A stretch of 64,000 bases of DNA, taken from NCBI GenBank assembly GCA_019055375.1, contig JAHQIW010005416.1, positions 1 through 64,000 of the forward strand. Direction: 5' to 3'. Below, in pieces: positions 1 to 17,562 of this stretch. The stretch is from Parelaphostrongylus tenuis (taxonomy: Eukaryota; Nematoda; Chromadorea; Rhabditida; Metastrongylidae). The position numbers and the translations under genes were made by a program. Position 1 is the first letter of the stretch, and every line of letters begins with the position of its first letter. The notes under the pieces were generated by a model that had not been told where the DNA came from, searched no databases, and saw nothing but the letters and a program-made list of their open reading frames with translations.

Positions 1-9
1 CTCATTTTT

Positions 10-400
10 GGCTAGTTGTAGGCTGGTGTGTGCTTACCGTAGATTCGCACGGCGTTCTACGATCGATCAATCACTGGGCTTGGGGCGACTTACATGTGGT
101 GTGTAAATGTTGTTATCTAATTAGGGATTTTTTTTTTCCGCGTAGAAAAAACTTCAGATAAAATCTTTTATACTACGAGATATTCTCTACCCGCTCGTAT
201 GCTTTCCGTGCTATCAGCGAAGTGATACTGAGATTGCCGGCGGTTGTAAAACATAATTTTATTTTGAATGCTACAGCGTTACACGAAGGTTTTTTTAAAA
301 CGGCCATATTGCACAGTAGTAAGAGCATCAAGCTTTCGAATGTTTTCTAATACTCTTATTAGAAGTTCTTGTTCAATAAAACAAATCGTTTCTTTATTTG
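10..400 (+). repeat. Unclassified interspersed repeat (AAACTTCAGATAAAA family)
   Basis: Aligns in the same order with 22885-23270: GGCTNGTGTGTG, CACATGTGG, AAACTTCAGATAAAA, ACTGGGAGAT-like, CGCTCATATGC-like, GTGAAACATAA, ATGCTACAGCG and TAGAAGTTCTT(A/G)TTC. No coding potential recognised. Confidence 0.55.
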
Positions 401-1707
401 TCACCGTGCAACAGAAAAAAAACCATTGTTTCTAACTCAACGAGTTTTTCCTGGCACTTTTTTGTCGATAAACTGTCTGTTCTGCAGGAAACTTATCATG
501 TTACCAGTAATAGTCTAAGCTTGTTTTTGTAATGCACGGATGAATTTGTGTGCATGAAGTAAGGGCATCAAGCTTACGACAGACTCATTTTCTTAACACA
601 AAGTATCTAGTCGGAAGGGCGGCCGATGTGTCGATTTGGTGCTTCCGCTAACTTTTTCAAGGACCACCTAACTCCTTCTGCGCACTAGCATATTGTTCGA
701 CCGATTCGCACCAGATCACTGGAGCACCTATCCTGTTGCTTTGAAACGTAAATATCTCCCTTGATTGAGTTGTAATTTCATTTATCCTTCTCTCATGTTC
801 CGGTAAAGGGGAAAGTGCGTACAATGGCCAGCTCATGAAAACGCTCCAGTTCGTTCCAGGGGGGAAATCAATTCACAGAAGGCATCCATTGCTTTAGATG
901 ATCATTAGAGAGAGCTAGTACAGTCTTGTATTATTTCATGAAGGTTTACGCTCGATAGGGGCTTATATTTTTATGCCAAGAAGATAGAACACTCCACGTT
1001 CTCAAAGTAACTTTTTACAGCAACAGAGCCACATTTATTCCTCAAATATAATGGAATAAGAACAATGTTTCGCAAATCCGTATAGAGAGCGTCTCTGTAG
1101 GAAATATCTTAATATTACCCGTTCATTTCACAAGTGAGAGAGTTAATGAAATTCTGCATTTAGGTGGCCATAGAACGGTCAGTTTCAAGTACTAATTCAA
1201 AAATGTCACCGAAAAATTATGAGAAAAACGCTTGAGATTCGTTTTCAATCGTACATTCATATCAGTAATCATTAGTATGCCGATGCGCGACGCCTCCTAA
1301 ACACTGTTCGTATCTTTTCTATCGACAACTATTACTTATGACTGGGAAACATGTGTAAATCCTCTCCAAGACTTATTTTACTTTTTTATCGAGGTGTCAT
1401 ATACTGATTGGGATGCATCGCTGCGTGATGAATTCGTCCAGGTCAATGTTCTTTGTAATTTTTTCAGCGCATATAAGACCGTTTGTGCTCTTATACCTTC
1501 TATTTGAAACTCTTTTCGAGTACCTATCGATATACGTAGTCCGGCGCAAAAACCCCCAACAACCCATTATAGGCAAAACAACCTGTCAGAATATAAGATT
1601 TGATGTTGACTCTTGTTATATATCTTATACGTAAATAGTTTCCTATCTCGCTGTTTGTAATAGATCTGATGTTGACAAAATTAATCAAAGTTCGAGATTC
1701 CTTACGG
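401..1707. other. Unassigned AT-rich DNA
   Basis: No exon with conserved protein similarity, RNA gene or recognised repeat boundary seen here. Confidence 0.4.
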
Positions 1708-2025
1708 AAAAGGATAAAGGGCAAAGGACAAAGCTCTCAACGTTGATCAACTCCTGAGAAATGCGCCATGCATTCGTCCACAATCTTTAGGTTCGTTTGA
1801 GCTGATTGAATGCATATCTGGCCTTTACAATAACTCGAGGTAGCGGTGGTCGACTGGTGGTGTATTAAGTCAATGCTGTTTATTCCCTCAGACAAGTCTA
1901 GTATCAATTTACCAAGCCCGAAGGTATGGAAGACACTGTGAGCCATGAGCGCAGGATAGAACCATTGACCTTACGTGCAAGGCTGCGCACCTCTAACCAC
2001 TGCGTAGCATGCGCTCTATGAGAAA
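1708..2025 (-). repeat. tRNA-derived SINE-like element (family 1), diverged
   Basis: Inverse of the copies at 16731 and 18368: AAGGATAAAGG tail, GTTGATCAACTCCTGAG, TTGAATGCATATCTGGCC, CAGACAAGTCTAG, GAGCCATGAGCGC, and the A-box complement CCTCTAACCACTGCG. Confidence 0.75.
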
Positions 2026-2309
2026 AAAACAACCAACATATATCTTGTTATATTCCCTTCCTGGTGACATATGGATGTATTTTACTTTAATTGTATTGAT
2101 AGTAAAACTACTGCTACGTAATGACCACAGTTAATCACTGAACATCACGACTCAAAATGTTTAAATGTTTACTGCTTTATGACCACGTTTCCTTGAAGAC
2201 GGCAGTAATTCGTCGGGCACTAATTGTCCATTATCTGCGCTTACGAGTAAGAATTTGGATTTTCCAGCCTGGATAATATCACATGGGATGAAATCCTGGA
2301 GTATAACGC

Positions 2310-2750
2310 GATAAATCCTCTCATTATTATTTGAGCCAACTTGTCATATGGTCTGGAAAGGGCTCTTGTACAGCCCGATACACGTGTTTCGTCCTTACAG
2401 ACTCGTCAGTCGGGCAGAACCCGTCATCTTTCGATATTTTTATAGTAAGTTCTCTCGGAAAGCTCTACTCCCTTATAGAGTCATCGAAGATGAACGTTTT
2501 ACACTCTATGTCAAGTGAAATTTCCACCTAACACAGAGTCCTTGCGCCACTCGATTGCTCGTTGGCTGGTACTTTATATCATATTATACCTTTATTTCGA
2601 GTGTTTACTTGAGAAAAAAACAGGAGGAACACGTGTATCGGGCTGCGCAAGAGGCCTTATCAGACCACATGACAAGTTCGTTCAAATAAGAATGAAAGGA
2701 TCTATTGAAATTTGAGCTTGGTCTTAATAAAGCACTCAATATAAAGGTAT
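2310..2750. repeat. Hammerhead-bearing fold-back repeat (copy 1)
   Basis: Left arm from about 2331 (GAGCCAACTTGTCAT) holds the ribozyme. The right arm (about 2585-2745) keeps only the 3' half of the motif (2627-2646) and the tail ending ATAAAGGTAT. The arms are diverged. It lies downstream of the LIPT2 3' end. Confidence 0.7.
2373..2415 (-). ncRNA. Hammerhead ribozyme, type I, intact-looking
   Basis: Minus-strand 43 nt: GCCCGA / CUGACGA / GUC-UGUAAG-GAC / GAAA / CACGUGUA / UCGGGC. Stem I here is fully Watson-Crick (A-U where other copies have G-U). The cleavage triplet is GUA, cutting between 2379 and 2378. All invariant core bases are present. Confidence 0.83.
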
Positions 2751-3523
2751 ATAAACGCGATATCTAGAATGCCTCCTACCGCGATGATGCGATAAACTAT
2801 GGCCTGGATTGGAGCTTTGGTTGAGTATTATTCTGCACATTTAAATGAAATAGAAATTTCTGCAATGTAGTTGATGATGAATCGTGAACCTAATATCTTG
2901 GAAGTATGTAGTTTTTACAATTTGATTGTATGATCGAATCTAACATCTCATTGTAGAGCAACTTTGTTGACTTGCCACATTTTCAAAAAACTTATAGAAA
3001 ACAAAACAATAGCAATAAATGGCTATTTAGATGATGCTCTGTACTATGCACCAAATTCTTTAAAAACTAATTTATTCATATAACATCAAACATAACAATC
3101 GGACTCACGAGTCCTCGCTACTCTTCACAAAAAAAAATTTCATGGTTACCCCATGACGTACCGTACAATCACAGCGGGAAATTGAAGTCACTATTGACTT
3201 AGTAACCAATGATCAGCTTCGCTGCGGCGAACTAGTCTCCTGTGATCATCGTTTCTATTGTTCGACTCACGAAAAAGGAAAAAGGCTTAAAATAGGCTTA
3301 AGAGACTTAAAAAGATTTGAATGGTCATAATGTCATACTCGAGTACACCATAGTGTATGTGCAGCACATTATGGGCTAACAAAACAACATTAGCAATAAA
3401 CAAGTTGTTAAAATATAATTGATGAAATCGCGTTCACAATGGAAGCGAGAACAAAGCAATCAGTGAAATTACTCATGTAAAAAGGAAAAGAACCGGATCT
3501 TTGTTCTCATGACAAACATTACT
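2751..3523. other. Unassigned DNA downstream of LIPT2
   Basis: Includes the LIPT2 3' UTR side. No further gene or repeat recognised. Confidence 0.4.
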
Positions 3524-9774
<6,251 letters not shown>

Positions 9775-9852
9775 AATAAATGGGGAAATAGTTAGCTTTT
9801 TTGTTTCGTGGGAGCTGCAACACTCCGAAGACGTTCTTCCCTGGTCCTGAAA
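9775..9852 (-). promoter_or_regulatory. 5' leader of LIPT2 with possible spliced-leader acceptor
   Basis: On the minus strand a TTTCAG acceptor (9852-9847) precedes the start codon at 9774 by about 72 nt, with no further convincing coding exon upstream. In nematodes an unpaired acceptor just upstream of the start codon commonly marks trans-splicing of a spliced leader. An ordinary 5' UTR intron would look the same. Inference only. Confidence 0.35.
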
Positions 9853-11040
9853 CGCATGGAAATAAAAAATAATGTAACACTGGATTTACTTAACAACAAT
9901 GCTGACCTTGTGAACCACTCGTGCTTAGTTGTATAAAAGATATTTTTGAGTTGAACGTTACTCGGACCGCGACTCCACCTGTTCGAACGACGCACAACGC
10001 CCTGAATAAGTAATCTGAGTGTGGCACAGAGTTGGTAAAAATACAAAATTGGGATAATTACGGATGTAGAAAAATCTTACTATCGAAAATTTCAAGAACA
10101 CAGCAAAATAAGACCAGGTAGCTTACTCCTTCAGGAAAAAATAAATGAAACCTGCTTGCCTTTTCGAATATTGAAAAACCACACAACTGCAGTTTAGGTA
10201 GCACGTTTGGAGGGAATACAAAAGAAAACTGGCCAAAAAGGCCATCCCGACATTATACGAACACAGTGTTCAACTTTCGCCCTGATGAACGTAAACGGGC
10301 TCTTTCCTACCCTCCGTAATCCATGGTCCCAAGCCACAAAATCCCGCGTAAGAAAAATTACACCAAATTTCATGGCTTGAATTTCAAAATGCAATTGAGA
10401 GTATGAAGAGACAGACAAATTAACAAATTTCTTCGAGTTGCAAGATACAAACTACATGCTACCTCCAGCGATCATTATGACACCTTACTTTTTGGAGGCT
10501 CAAAAAGTAGGAATCTCAGACTTGTAATGGACCCTGTGGACAGCGATTTCGCTTAAGGATGAGCAATATCACTTCTATAGCCACCGTTCGGTTTGCATGT
10601 TGCACACGCTCTACAATTTGTTAACGAAGGTCATGATAATGTGCATATGATAGATTTTGGACGAGGCGTAAACGGTTGAGTAAGCACAATTTCGGTAGTA
10701 ATTCTAATGCAAAGACTACATCCATTCTGTTCAAGGTCATCCAAGTCTTCCAAATAACCACTTGCCCACTCCTAACACCTGAAGCGCAAAAAGATGTGTG
10801 ACAGAGTTGAAAGAAATACACTCCTAACAGTATTCGTCAGCCAAAGAGTGGACTCGCCTTACATATGAAATCTGACTCTTATCGTGACCGCATCACATAA
10901 ATTTACAAAAGCCACGTCGTGAATATGTCATTTCAAAAGGGTACTCGAATATAATGAGAAAAGCATATCTATTTATGGGAAATCACGACATAAAAGAGAA
11001 ATTACACAGAATGGGTTGCAAAAAAGCCTTTCGGAGAAGA
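9853..11040. other. Unassigned intergenic DNA upstream of LIPT2
   Basis: A 74-residue minus-strand frame at 10418-10194 has protein-like composition (WDHGLRRVGKSPF) but no recognised family or splice context. Nothing else is supported. Confidence 0.35.
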
Positions 11041-11460
11041 TTGTGGTCATCTAACAGACTGAAAATTCGTTGTACAAAAACGTTTGCGCCAGCCGGAATT
11101 CGAACCCAGATCTCACTCTTTCCCTCACTTGCATGTGGGGGTCAAAATAAAAATAATTTAGACTGATTATCGATATCCAATGTCTGTCAACACAAGTGGG
11201 TTCAATGCCGACAGCGGCTGCCCCGCCAGACCGTCGACGGTTGGCTGTTGGCAGACAACGCGTTATAGCATATATAAGAGTGCTGTGCAAAACGAACGTC
11301 GGTAATGCAATGGTTAGCATACGCACCCCGAAAGAGTGAGATCTGGGTTCGAATCCCGGCTGACGCAAATGTTTTTGCACAGTACTCCACATATTGGGTA
11401 TACTATAACATCATACCACTGCAAGTGGCAGTCAAAATAAAAAGAATTTAGATTGTAAAT
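11041..11460. repeat. Inverted pair of tRNA-like modules
   Basis: Minus-sense module 11083-11121 (complement of the GGTTCGAAT arm) and plus-sense module 11297-11365. The latter has a 7-bp acceptor-like stem CGTCGGT/GCTGACG with G-U pairs, a 3-bp D arm TGC/GCA and a T arm CTGGG-TTCGAAT-CCCGG. Both modules are followed outward by a (G)CAAGTGGCAGTCAAAATAAAA-type tail. Confidence 0.65.
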
Positions 11461-12674
11461 CCGTTGCTCACATTTTAGCTCAACGATTCTCCCAGCGCTT
11501 TGCTATGCAAAACAATATGAGCTTAAACGTCAGTCATTCCAGGATTTTTGTGCAACATGCACGTAGCGCATAAACCATGTCTTCCGATATGTAACTAGCG
11601 CACACAACATGTATCTATCTGCACTTCGCAAATCGAATTTTCGAAAGCAATCTCATCCTTCAAGATCAAGGAGAATGCATATTGAAAGCGAATTAATACA
11701 CTGAGAAGAGCTGACGACGTATAAACGAAAATAGTAGCAATAGCGGACTCCGCAAAAATGCAAACCCACAAGATCCCTATTTACAAAGTTCCTGAACATG
11801 TTTGCAGGGAAAGTGATCTACATGTGCTAAAGAAAACGCTTCATAAATCACCGTATAACATTCATATAAAGCTAAGACCATAGATGACGATGGCGTGGCA
11901 AAGAAACGAATGCAGATTTACGGGGGCTCGCATTACTCATGACGGAGCAACTAAGTATCCAAGCGACTCAGAGCTGTGATAGAAGTAATAACTCTCAAAA
12001 GCGGTGACATACTGCATGCTTCATGCAGAACTATCAGCGGCATTCAAAGTGCTGTATGCCCCAAGACGAAGAAATTTTCCTACCATATCGATCCGTCTAA
12101 TAGAGAGAAATAGTGGAATGCTTAGTGATTTAGGCCATTAAAAAGCAAAATGCTGGTTCGACCCGCTCTCCTACAATCTCCTGCAATTAACAGAAATTAT
12201 ATTAACGTGGCTATCACAGGGATACAAGGGGAGTTAATTGATCCAGTATTCTATGACACTCACGAAGAGAAAATCCTCAAGTAGCAACGAAACAATACGC
12301 GAAATGTTAAGAGCCGTTTGAACGATGAATACCACAAAGCGGAATGGATCCATAAAGTTATAGGTTCCGCACAATACATGCGATGATGGATCATGTCAAG
12401 ATAAAGATAGATTGTCTCGCTTCGAACATAACAACAAGCTTCCCCAAAACTCACTCTCGTGTTCTTAAATACTACCGGAAAGAGGACTAGAGATACTCAG
12501 TAAAACTTAATGCTGAACCTTAAAAACCTATAGAACCACTCAACGGAAATTGGCCGTTTAACACCCAGCCATAGGTGAGAAAGGCTAAGAATATAAGATA
12601 TAAAACTATTTCATGATCAAAACACGACCTCCAGACGATTCAAAGAAGTCATCAAAAATTACAGAAGAATTAAA
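11461..12674. other. Unassigned intergenic DNA
   Basis: No coding exon, RNA gene or repeat family recognised. Confidence 0.35.
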
Positions 12675-12965
12675 CGATAGAGCTCTCGGCGTTGATCCAT
12701 CCCTGAGCATCATAAATTCGTCTTCATCTAGCATAATTTCAGATGACTGAATGCATATATGGTCCTTACAATGACTAGCGGGGGCCTGCCGATATACCAA
12801 GCCAGTGGTGCTATCCTCCCAGACAAGCCCGGTAGCAATTCGCTGACCCCGAAGAAGTGGGAAGATTCGTGAGCTTCAAGTGCGGGATTAATCCATCAAC
12901 CATGATTGATCGACAACGTGTGTGCTGCGAAGCACCTCTAACCACTACGTAGGACGCAGTCTCAC
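12675..12965 (-). repeat. tRNA-derived SINE-like element (family 1), diverged
   Basis: GAGCTCTCGGCGTTGATCCATCCCTGAG, GACTGAATGCATATATGG, TATCCTCCCAGACAAGCC and CACCTCTAACCACTACG in the expected inverse order. Confidence 0.7.
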
Positions 12966-13207
12966 AGAAGTCTTATTACATTTGGTTGTGATCACACACT
13001 GCTTAGTAAACGCTTACTATCAAATGAACAAATCAATGAACAAATCTCTTTTAAGAATCACTAATAAACTGATGCTGAGGAATACTTCCTTTTCCGAAGA
13101 ATAGTCAACTGTGATAGAGCATCGATAAGTTGCCGCCATTTACTACATTGTGACTATTTTGCTCTTCTGATAACAGTATTTCCAAGGGCTGCCATACACT
13201 TCGCTGT

Positions 13208-13500
13208 TTCCGGATGACAATACTGAACTCAAATTTCAACATGCGTGGTAATTATTTTTGAGCCACGCATGTCAGAGGTCTGTCAAAGAGGGTTGACTTA
13301 TAGAGCCCGATACACGAGTTTCGATCTTGCGATCTCGTCAATCGGGGAGTTACCCTTTCTCGTCTTTTGCCATCCTGTGTGGGTGCTCCAGTCCCCACAC
13401 TAAGAGTTAGCGACGACGAACGTTTTACACTCTATGTCCAGTGAAAAACTCACCAAACACAGAGTGTTGTACACTCGATTGCTCATAGCTAGTACATTCA
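13208..13500. repeat. Hammerhead-bearing repeat, second subfamily (single arm)
   Basis: Contains GAGCCACGCATGTCAG, the ribozyme region, CCTGTGTGGGTGCTCCAG and ACACTCTATGTCCAGTG in the order found at 14745. The motif at 13305-13346 (minus) has UUGACGA instead of CUGACGA and a bulged stem I, so it is probably inactive. Confidence 0.7.
13305..13346 (-). ncRNA. Diverged hammerhead ribozyme
   Basis: Stem II GAU-CGCAAG-AUC and GAAA intact. The first core base is changed C to U and stem I is mismatched. Confidence 0.6.
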
Positions 13501-13794
13501 ATATACTCATTATATCACTAAATTTTGTAAGTAAATCACATATACAGAGCTTGTTGGATAGTATGAAATGATCACACGAAAGCTTTACGACATGTGAGAG
13601 TCAAAAATATCATACCTGATCCTCCGTAACTTCCTTGACTAGAGGTCTCGTTAGTTCGTAAGGAAACAACGGCTCTGGATGCCAAGCAGCAACGTTCCGA
13701 TTTCGAATAACCACTACCTTTCTGAAAGTTATAGTTGCCGTGAGAAAGCCAAAAACCTCAGGGCAAATGATAAGCCATTATTATTCATTATTTA

Positions 13795-14030
13795 TTTACA
13801 CGACTCGTCACAATTTTTATTGAGCGGACCCCAGTACTTCTAGCATTCGATTCGTTTTTTGTCTTCTTCTTGAATGACGAAGAACCTGGGAGCATGTCAC
13901 CTTGCAATCTCGAGGATAGCCTGGCCGTGCATCCAATAGAGCGTGCTAGGCTCCACGCGCGCCGCGACGAGCACGACAACCACTCGGCCACGGCGTCCCC
14001 AATGGTAATGGATAAGTAAGGATGAATCAT
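13795..14030 (-). repeat. tRNA(Ser/Leu)-like SINE element (family 2)
   Basis: On the minus strand it begins GGACGCCGTGGCCGAGTGGTT, an A-box typical of Ser/Leu tRNAs. It ends with a body reading CGAATGCTAGAAGTACTGGG followed by TCCGCTCAATA. Homologous to 19290-19535, 56000-56215 and 59668-59880. Confidence 0.7.
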
Positions 14031-14744
14031 GATAAGTTAAAACACAAGCGTGATAGTGTGATAACTACAGCATTGTATCCGCTCGAAATGCTCGTTGGTT
14101 TCAACATGAATAGTATTTAAACTGACAAAATATTTGCATAAAGTCCTGATTAGTTCTAGAGGCCGAGTGATAAGTGAGAATCGAAAAGGCTAGGCAGAAA
14201 TGAAATTGGAAAATCAGGCAGAACTGAATTTGCTTCGTTTGTCGCCATAAAAGTACGTTAGACTTATCCTTTATTTTCGTACTAGGAAGGATTTCTTCGG
14301 CTTGCGGATACAAGCCAAGAACCTGCGGCCGAGTGGTTGTGATGCATGGCGCGGCCAGGGCGGGACTGATCCCTACCACTCTCCAAACCCTATCCGGTTA
14401 TCAATAACGATCGTCCGACAGAAATGGTCCAATCTGGTCACCCTCGAGATTTCAGGGAAGACGAAAAAGAGCTGATCGCTACGAGTAGTGGGATCCAAAT
14501 AATGAATAAAAACACTGTGAGACTTAGGAAATAATGTAAGAGAAGGTAGATATAAGTTGAGCAATTTTATAACAAAGATGCCGTGATATATGAAAGATCG
14601 GGGTGTCATTAAGTGATGGTTAATTATATAATTCTATTTACAAGTTACTAAGCAGATATATAGCTATTTTTGCTACTTACGAACAAATTGTTGGTTTGGT
14701 AGAAAGTTTCCGGACTTTCTCTTTTTTTTGTTTCGGGTGTTTTC
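14031..14744. other. Unassigned intergenic DNA
   Basis: No supported gene. The reading frames 14101-14609 (minus) have no recognised family. Confidence 0.35.
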
Positions 14745-14833
14745 CTGAAAGCACAGTTCAAATTCCAGTATGCCTGGCAATCATTTTTGAACCACGCATG
14801 TCAGTAGTCTATCAAAGAGGGCTGACTTGTAGA

Positions 14834-14876
14834 GCCCGATACACGCGTTTCAATTTTGCGATCTCGTCAGTCGGGC
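14834..14876 (-). ncRNA. Hammerhead ribozyme, near-intact
   Basis: 43 nt on the minus strand: GCCCGA / CUGACGA / GAU-CGCAAA-AUU / GAAA / CGCGUGUA / UCGGGC. The closing stem II pair is G-U. The cleavage triplet GUA is permitted. Confidence 0.72.
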
Positions 14877-15027
14877 AGTTACCCTTTCTCGTCTTTTGCC
14901 AATCCTGTGTGGGTGCTCCAGTCCCCACACTAAGATTTGCGACGACGAACGTTTTAAACTCTATATCCAGTGAAATTCTCACTTGGAGCACCCACACAGG
15001 ATTGACAAATGACGAGAAAGGGTAACT

Positions 15028-15070
15028 GCCCGACTGATGAGATCGCAAAATCGAAACACGTGCATCGGGC
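15028..15070 (+). ncRNA. Hammerhead ribozyme with altered cleavage triplet
   Basis: 43 nt: GCCCGA / CUGAUGA / GAU-CGCAAA-AUC / GAAA / CACGUGCA / UCGGGC. Core and stems I/II are perfect, but the cleavage triplet is GCA, breaking the pair next to the cut site. Reduced or no activity expected. Confidence 0.72.
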
Positions 15071-15136
15071 TCTATAAGTCAGCCCTCTTCAATAGACCAC
15101 TGACATGCGTGGCTCAAAAAATGATAATCGCATATT

Positions 15137-15690
15137 TCTCATTTTTGTTGGTTATTTCTCATGCATCTACGCTTTGGTTTCTGCCATCGTCTAGAGCAGC
15201 GTCTTGTGGTGTTATTTTGATTTATAAAACTCATGCACTTGCTCTAAGGTGGACTTGTCCGAGAGCAAAACGACTCTTGATGCTGCACGAGTATCGCTGG
15301 GTTTCAAATGTTGCTGAGACTTTCCGCCGAATGAACAAGGCCTCCGGTGACGGAACAGTTGGGACAACTGCAGTTTTCGATCGTTTCAACGAATTCGAGG
15401 CTGGAAATGGACAGTTGGACTCTAGGAGCCGCCCTTCACTCCCCCCTCCCCCCACAAGACAATGACTAATCCGTCAGTCTAGGTCTCGTCAGTCCGCGGT
15501 GGAAAGTCAAAGCCACAAAAGCCCGGCAGCACTCGAACCCGAGCGATACTCGTGCAGCATCGACAGTCGTTTCTGCTCTCCTGACAATTCCATCGCTGAA
15601 TAAATGTATGAGTGTTATATATCAAAATGATCGCAAGAACCTGCTCTAGACGATAGCAAAAACAAAAGCGCAGATGCATGAGAAATAACC
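15137..15690. mobile_element. Mariner-derived fold-back element carrying only the transposase N-terminal HTH
   Basis: Left arm encodes RLLMLHEYRWVSNVAETFRR followed by NKASGDGTVGTTAVFDRFNE, the HTH region of mariner transposases (about residues 10-60). The right arm is an inverted diverged copy (15480-15600 contains GATACTCGTGCAGCATCGAC). Outer arms match: GGTTATTTCTCATGCATCT (15138) against AGATGCATGAGAAATAACC (15672), with CATCGTCTAGAGCAG inside. A third arm end lies at 16380-16465. No catalytic domain. Confidence 0.75.
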
Positions 15691-16479
15691 AAGGAAAACG
15701 AGAAAATCCGTAAAACTTTTTGCTAACCCAAAAACTTCTAAACCCTAAGGGCACAAAGATCAAAGGCATAATCACCAATGTTTAGAGAAGATCAAAAAAA
15801 TGCTGGGAATTTCTATGACGAAAAGAGTAATGACTACAATTCCTGGGAACTTTCAGTTATACGGAAGGGTTAGATAGAACGAAAAAGTCAATACAACGCC
15901 AATGGAATCCACGGCAGTAACTCACCTTGAAATATTCTTCTCGGCGAGATCACTAAAATTACGAAGTCCAGCCAATACACACCGTCCGAGCATCACCTCA
16001 CAGAGGGCGGTACTCGTCTACGTGAGAGGATAGGAGACGAAAAGAGTCCAACAATGTTTCAAGTGACGCTAGAGAGAAAGCGTACAGCTCGTCGTATGTA
16101 ATGTCGTCCGACAACACGTGTCACTTGAATAGTCGGTGAGTCTTCTGGTAGCTTGAGGTGTCGGTTCGTACGTTTTCGTCGTTCGTACGTCTTCTGACCT
16201 ATCAGTTCGTCTGCACGATGATCCCATCAGTCGGTGGATCGCTGGAGGTCTGCCTGGCTATCGTCGTGTTCTGTTCCGAGGGAGAATTGGCCCCTGGGAG
16301 AGGTTTGTAGACCCATGACCGTGGCCCGTGGAAGATGAAGAAACCCTCCGAACTTTTTTCTTTTAGTTGATTATTTTTCATTATTCCAGTTATCTGTTTT
16401 TACCATCGTCTAGAGCAGATTCTTACGGATATTTTGATATATAACACGTATACATTTGAATAAACCCGATGATGTAGAG
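15691..16479. other. Unassigned intergenic DNA with a mariner arm end
   Basis: 16380-16465 repeats the outer arm of the 15137 element (CATCGTCTAGAGCAG, TTTTGATATATAACAC). The rest is unrecognised. Confidence 0.4.
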
Positions 16480-16730
16480 TGGTGTGCGAAAACGATTGCG
16501 TCAGCTGGGATTTGAACCCAGATCTCACTTTCTCTTCCTGTGTTTTCTGCGTCGAGCATCACTGGGTTTATTCAGACATCATAACACCGCATTAGGCGGT
16601 CAAATAGGATGATTTCCGATCGATTAAACATTTGAGTTAGGGTGAAAATGTCACACCATTTCTGAAAAAATGATTAAATAAAGTAAAGAGTTCTTGTCTA
16701 TAACATATATCAAGATTATTGAGTGACATG

Positions 16731-17029
16731 AGCGCATGTGGCGCAGTGGTTAGAGGTGCTCTGCGTCGCACACGAGGTCAGTGCTTCGATCTCACGCTCA
16801 TGGCTCATCAAGCCATCCATCCCTTCGGGGTCGGTAAGTTGGTACCAGACAGGTCTCAGACTTGTCTGGGAGGATTAGCAGCACTGACTCGGTTCAGCGG
16901 GAGGCCGCCGCGAGTCATTGTAAAAGCCAGATATGCATTCAATCACCTCAAACGAAGTTAAGAATTGAAGTCGAATGCATGGCGCATCCTCAGGGATTGA
17001 TCAACGCCGAGAGCTTCATTCTTTATCCT
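16731..17029 (+). repeat. tRNA-derived SINE (family 1) with 15-bp target-site duplication
   Basis: Head TGGCGCAGTGGTTAGAGGTGC (A box) and a B-box-like GCTTCGATCTC; 7-bp acceptor-like pairing TGAGCGC/GCGCTCA. Body with ACCAGACAGGTCTCAGACTT and TGCATTCAATCACCTC. The tail is CTTTATCC-like repeats. TTATTGAGTGACATG is present at 16716-16730 and 17030-17044. Inserted in the outer arm of the fold-back element. Confidence 0.9.
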
Positions 17030-17489
17030 TTATTGAGTGACATGCAAACCTTGGAATCTCGTCGGTGGGGGTTGAACCCGCGTCTCACTCTTAGTCTGGG
17101 GGGATCTGAGTTCAAGACGATAGCGGAGAGTTGTGGTCCCATCAAGCGCGGCGCGTGGGAAACCCAGCCTTTTTATGAATGCTACGGGGTTGTAAGAAGG
17201 CTTTTTCAAAAAGCGACCTCATTTTTGAACGCGCCGGCTGGAATTTTCGCTATCCAAAGGTCATTAGAAGCCTAGAAAAAAGCTCTGTCCAGCGAGATCT
17301 AAGCTTGATATTGTTCTTCTTTTTCCGCTTTTTTGCGGTGGTATGATGTTATACATATATACCGAATGTTATAGAGTGATGTGCAAAACTTCAGCGCCAG
17401 GCGGGACTAGAACCCTCACCTTACTCTTCCCGAGAATGTGTGCTCTACTGACTACTGACGCCCATCTTGCACATCGCTCTTTCTGATGG

Positions 17490-17562
17490 GCGCCAGCAAT
17501 GTAACGGATAGAGCACGCATTCCCGGAAAGAGTGAGGTGCGGGTTCTAGTCCCGCCTGGCGC
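17490..17562 (+). repeat. tRNA-like cloverleaf (73 nt) inside the fold-back element
   Basis: Acceptor stem GCGCCAG/CTGGCGC pairs perfectly over 7 bp. T arm GCGGG-TTCTAGT-CCCGC. Anticodon-like stem CATTC/GAGTG with 7-nt loop CCGGAAA. The D arm is poor and position 33 is C instead of U. Multi-copy inside repeats. A tRNA-derived sequence, not a working tRNA gene. Confidence 0.7.

Larger units (their letters stand above)
14745..15125. repeat. Palindromic hammerhead-bearing repeat, second subfamily
   Basis: Two inverted arms meet near 14985 (CACTTGGAGCACCCACACAGG begins the right arm). Each arm ends in GAACCACGCATGTCAG or its complement and carries one hammerhead, on opposite strands. Same layout as the copy at 62767, but with different loop sequence. 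Confidence 0.75.

Noticed and set aside
10194..10418. Minus-strand frame upstream of LIPT2 as an exon
   Set aside because: Protein-like composition only; no similarity to LIPT2 or to another family that I recognise.
15037..15465. 142-residue plus-strand open frame as a gene
   Set aside because: Chance fusion of a hammerhead repeat with the mariner HTH arm; no catalytic domain.
17490..17562. Candidate functional tRNA gene
   Set aside because: Position 33 is C, the D arm is poor, and the module recurs many times in both senses inside fold-back repeats.
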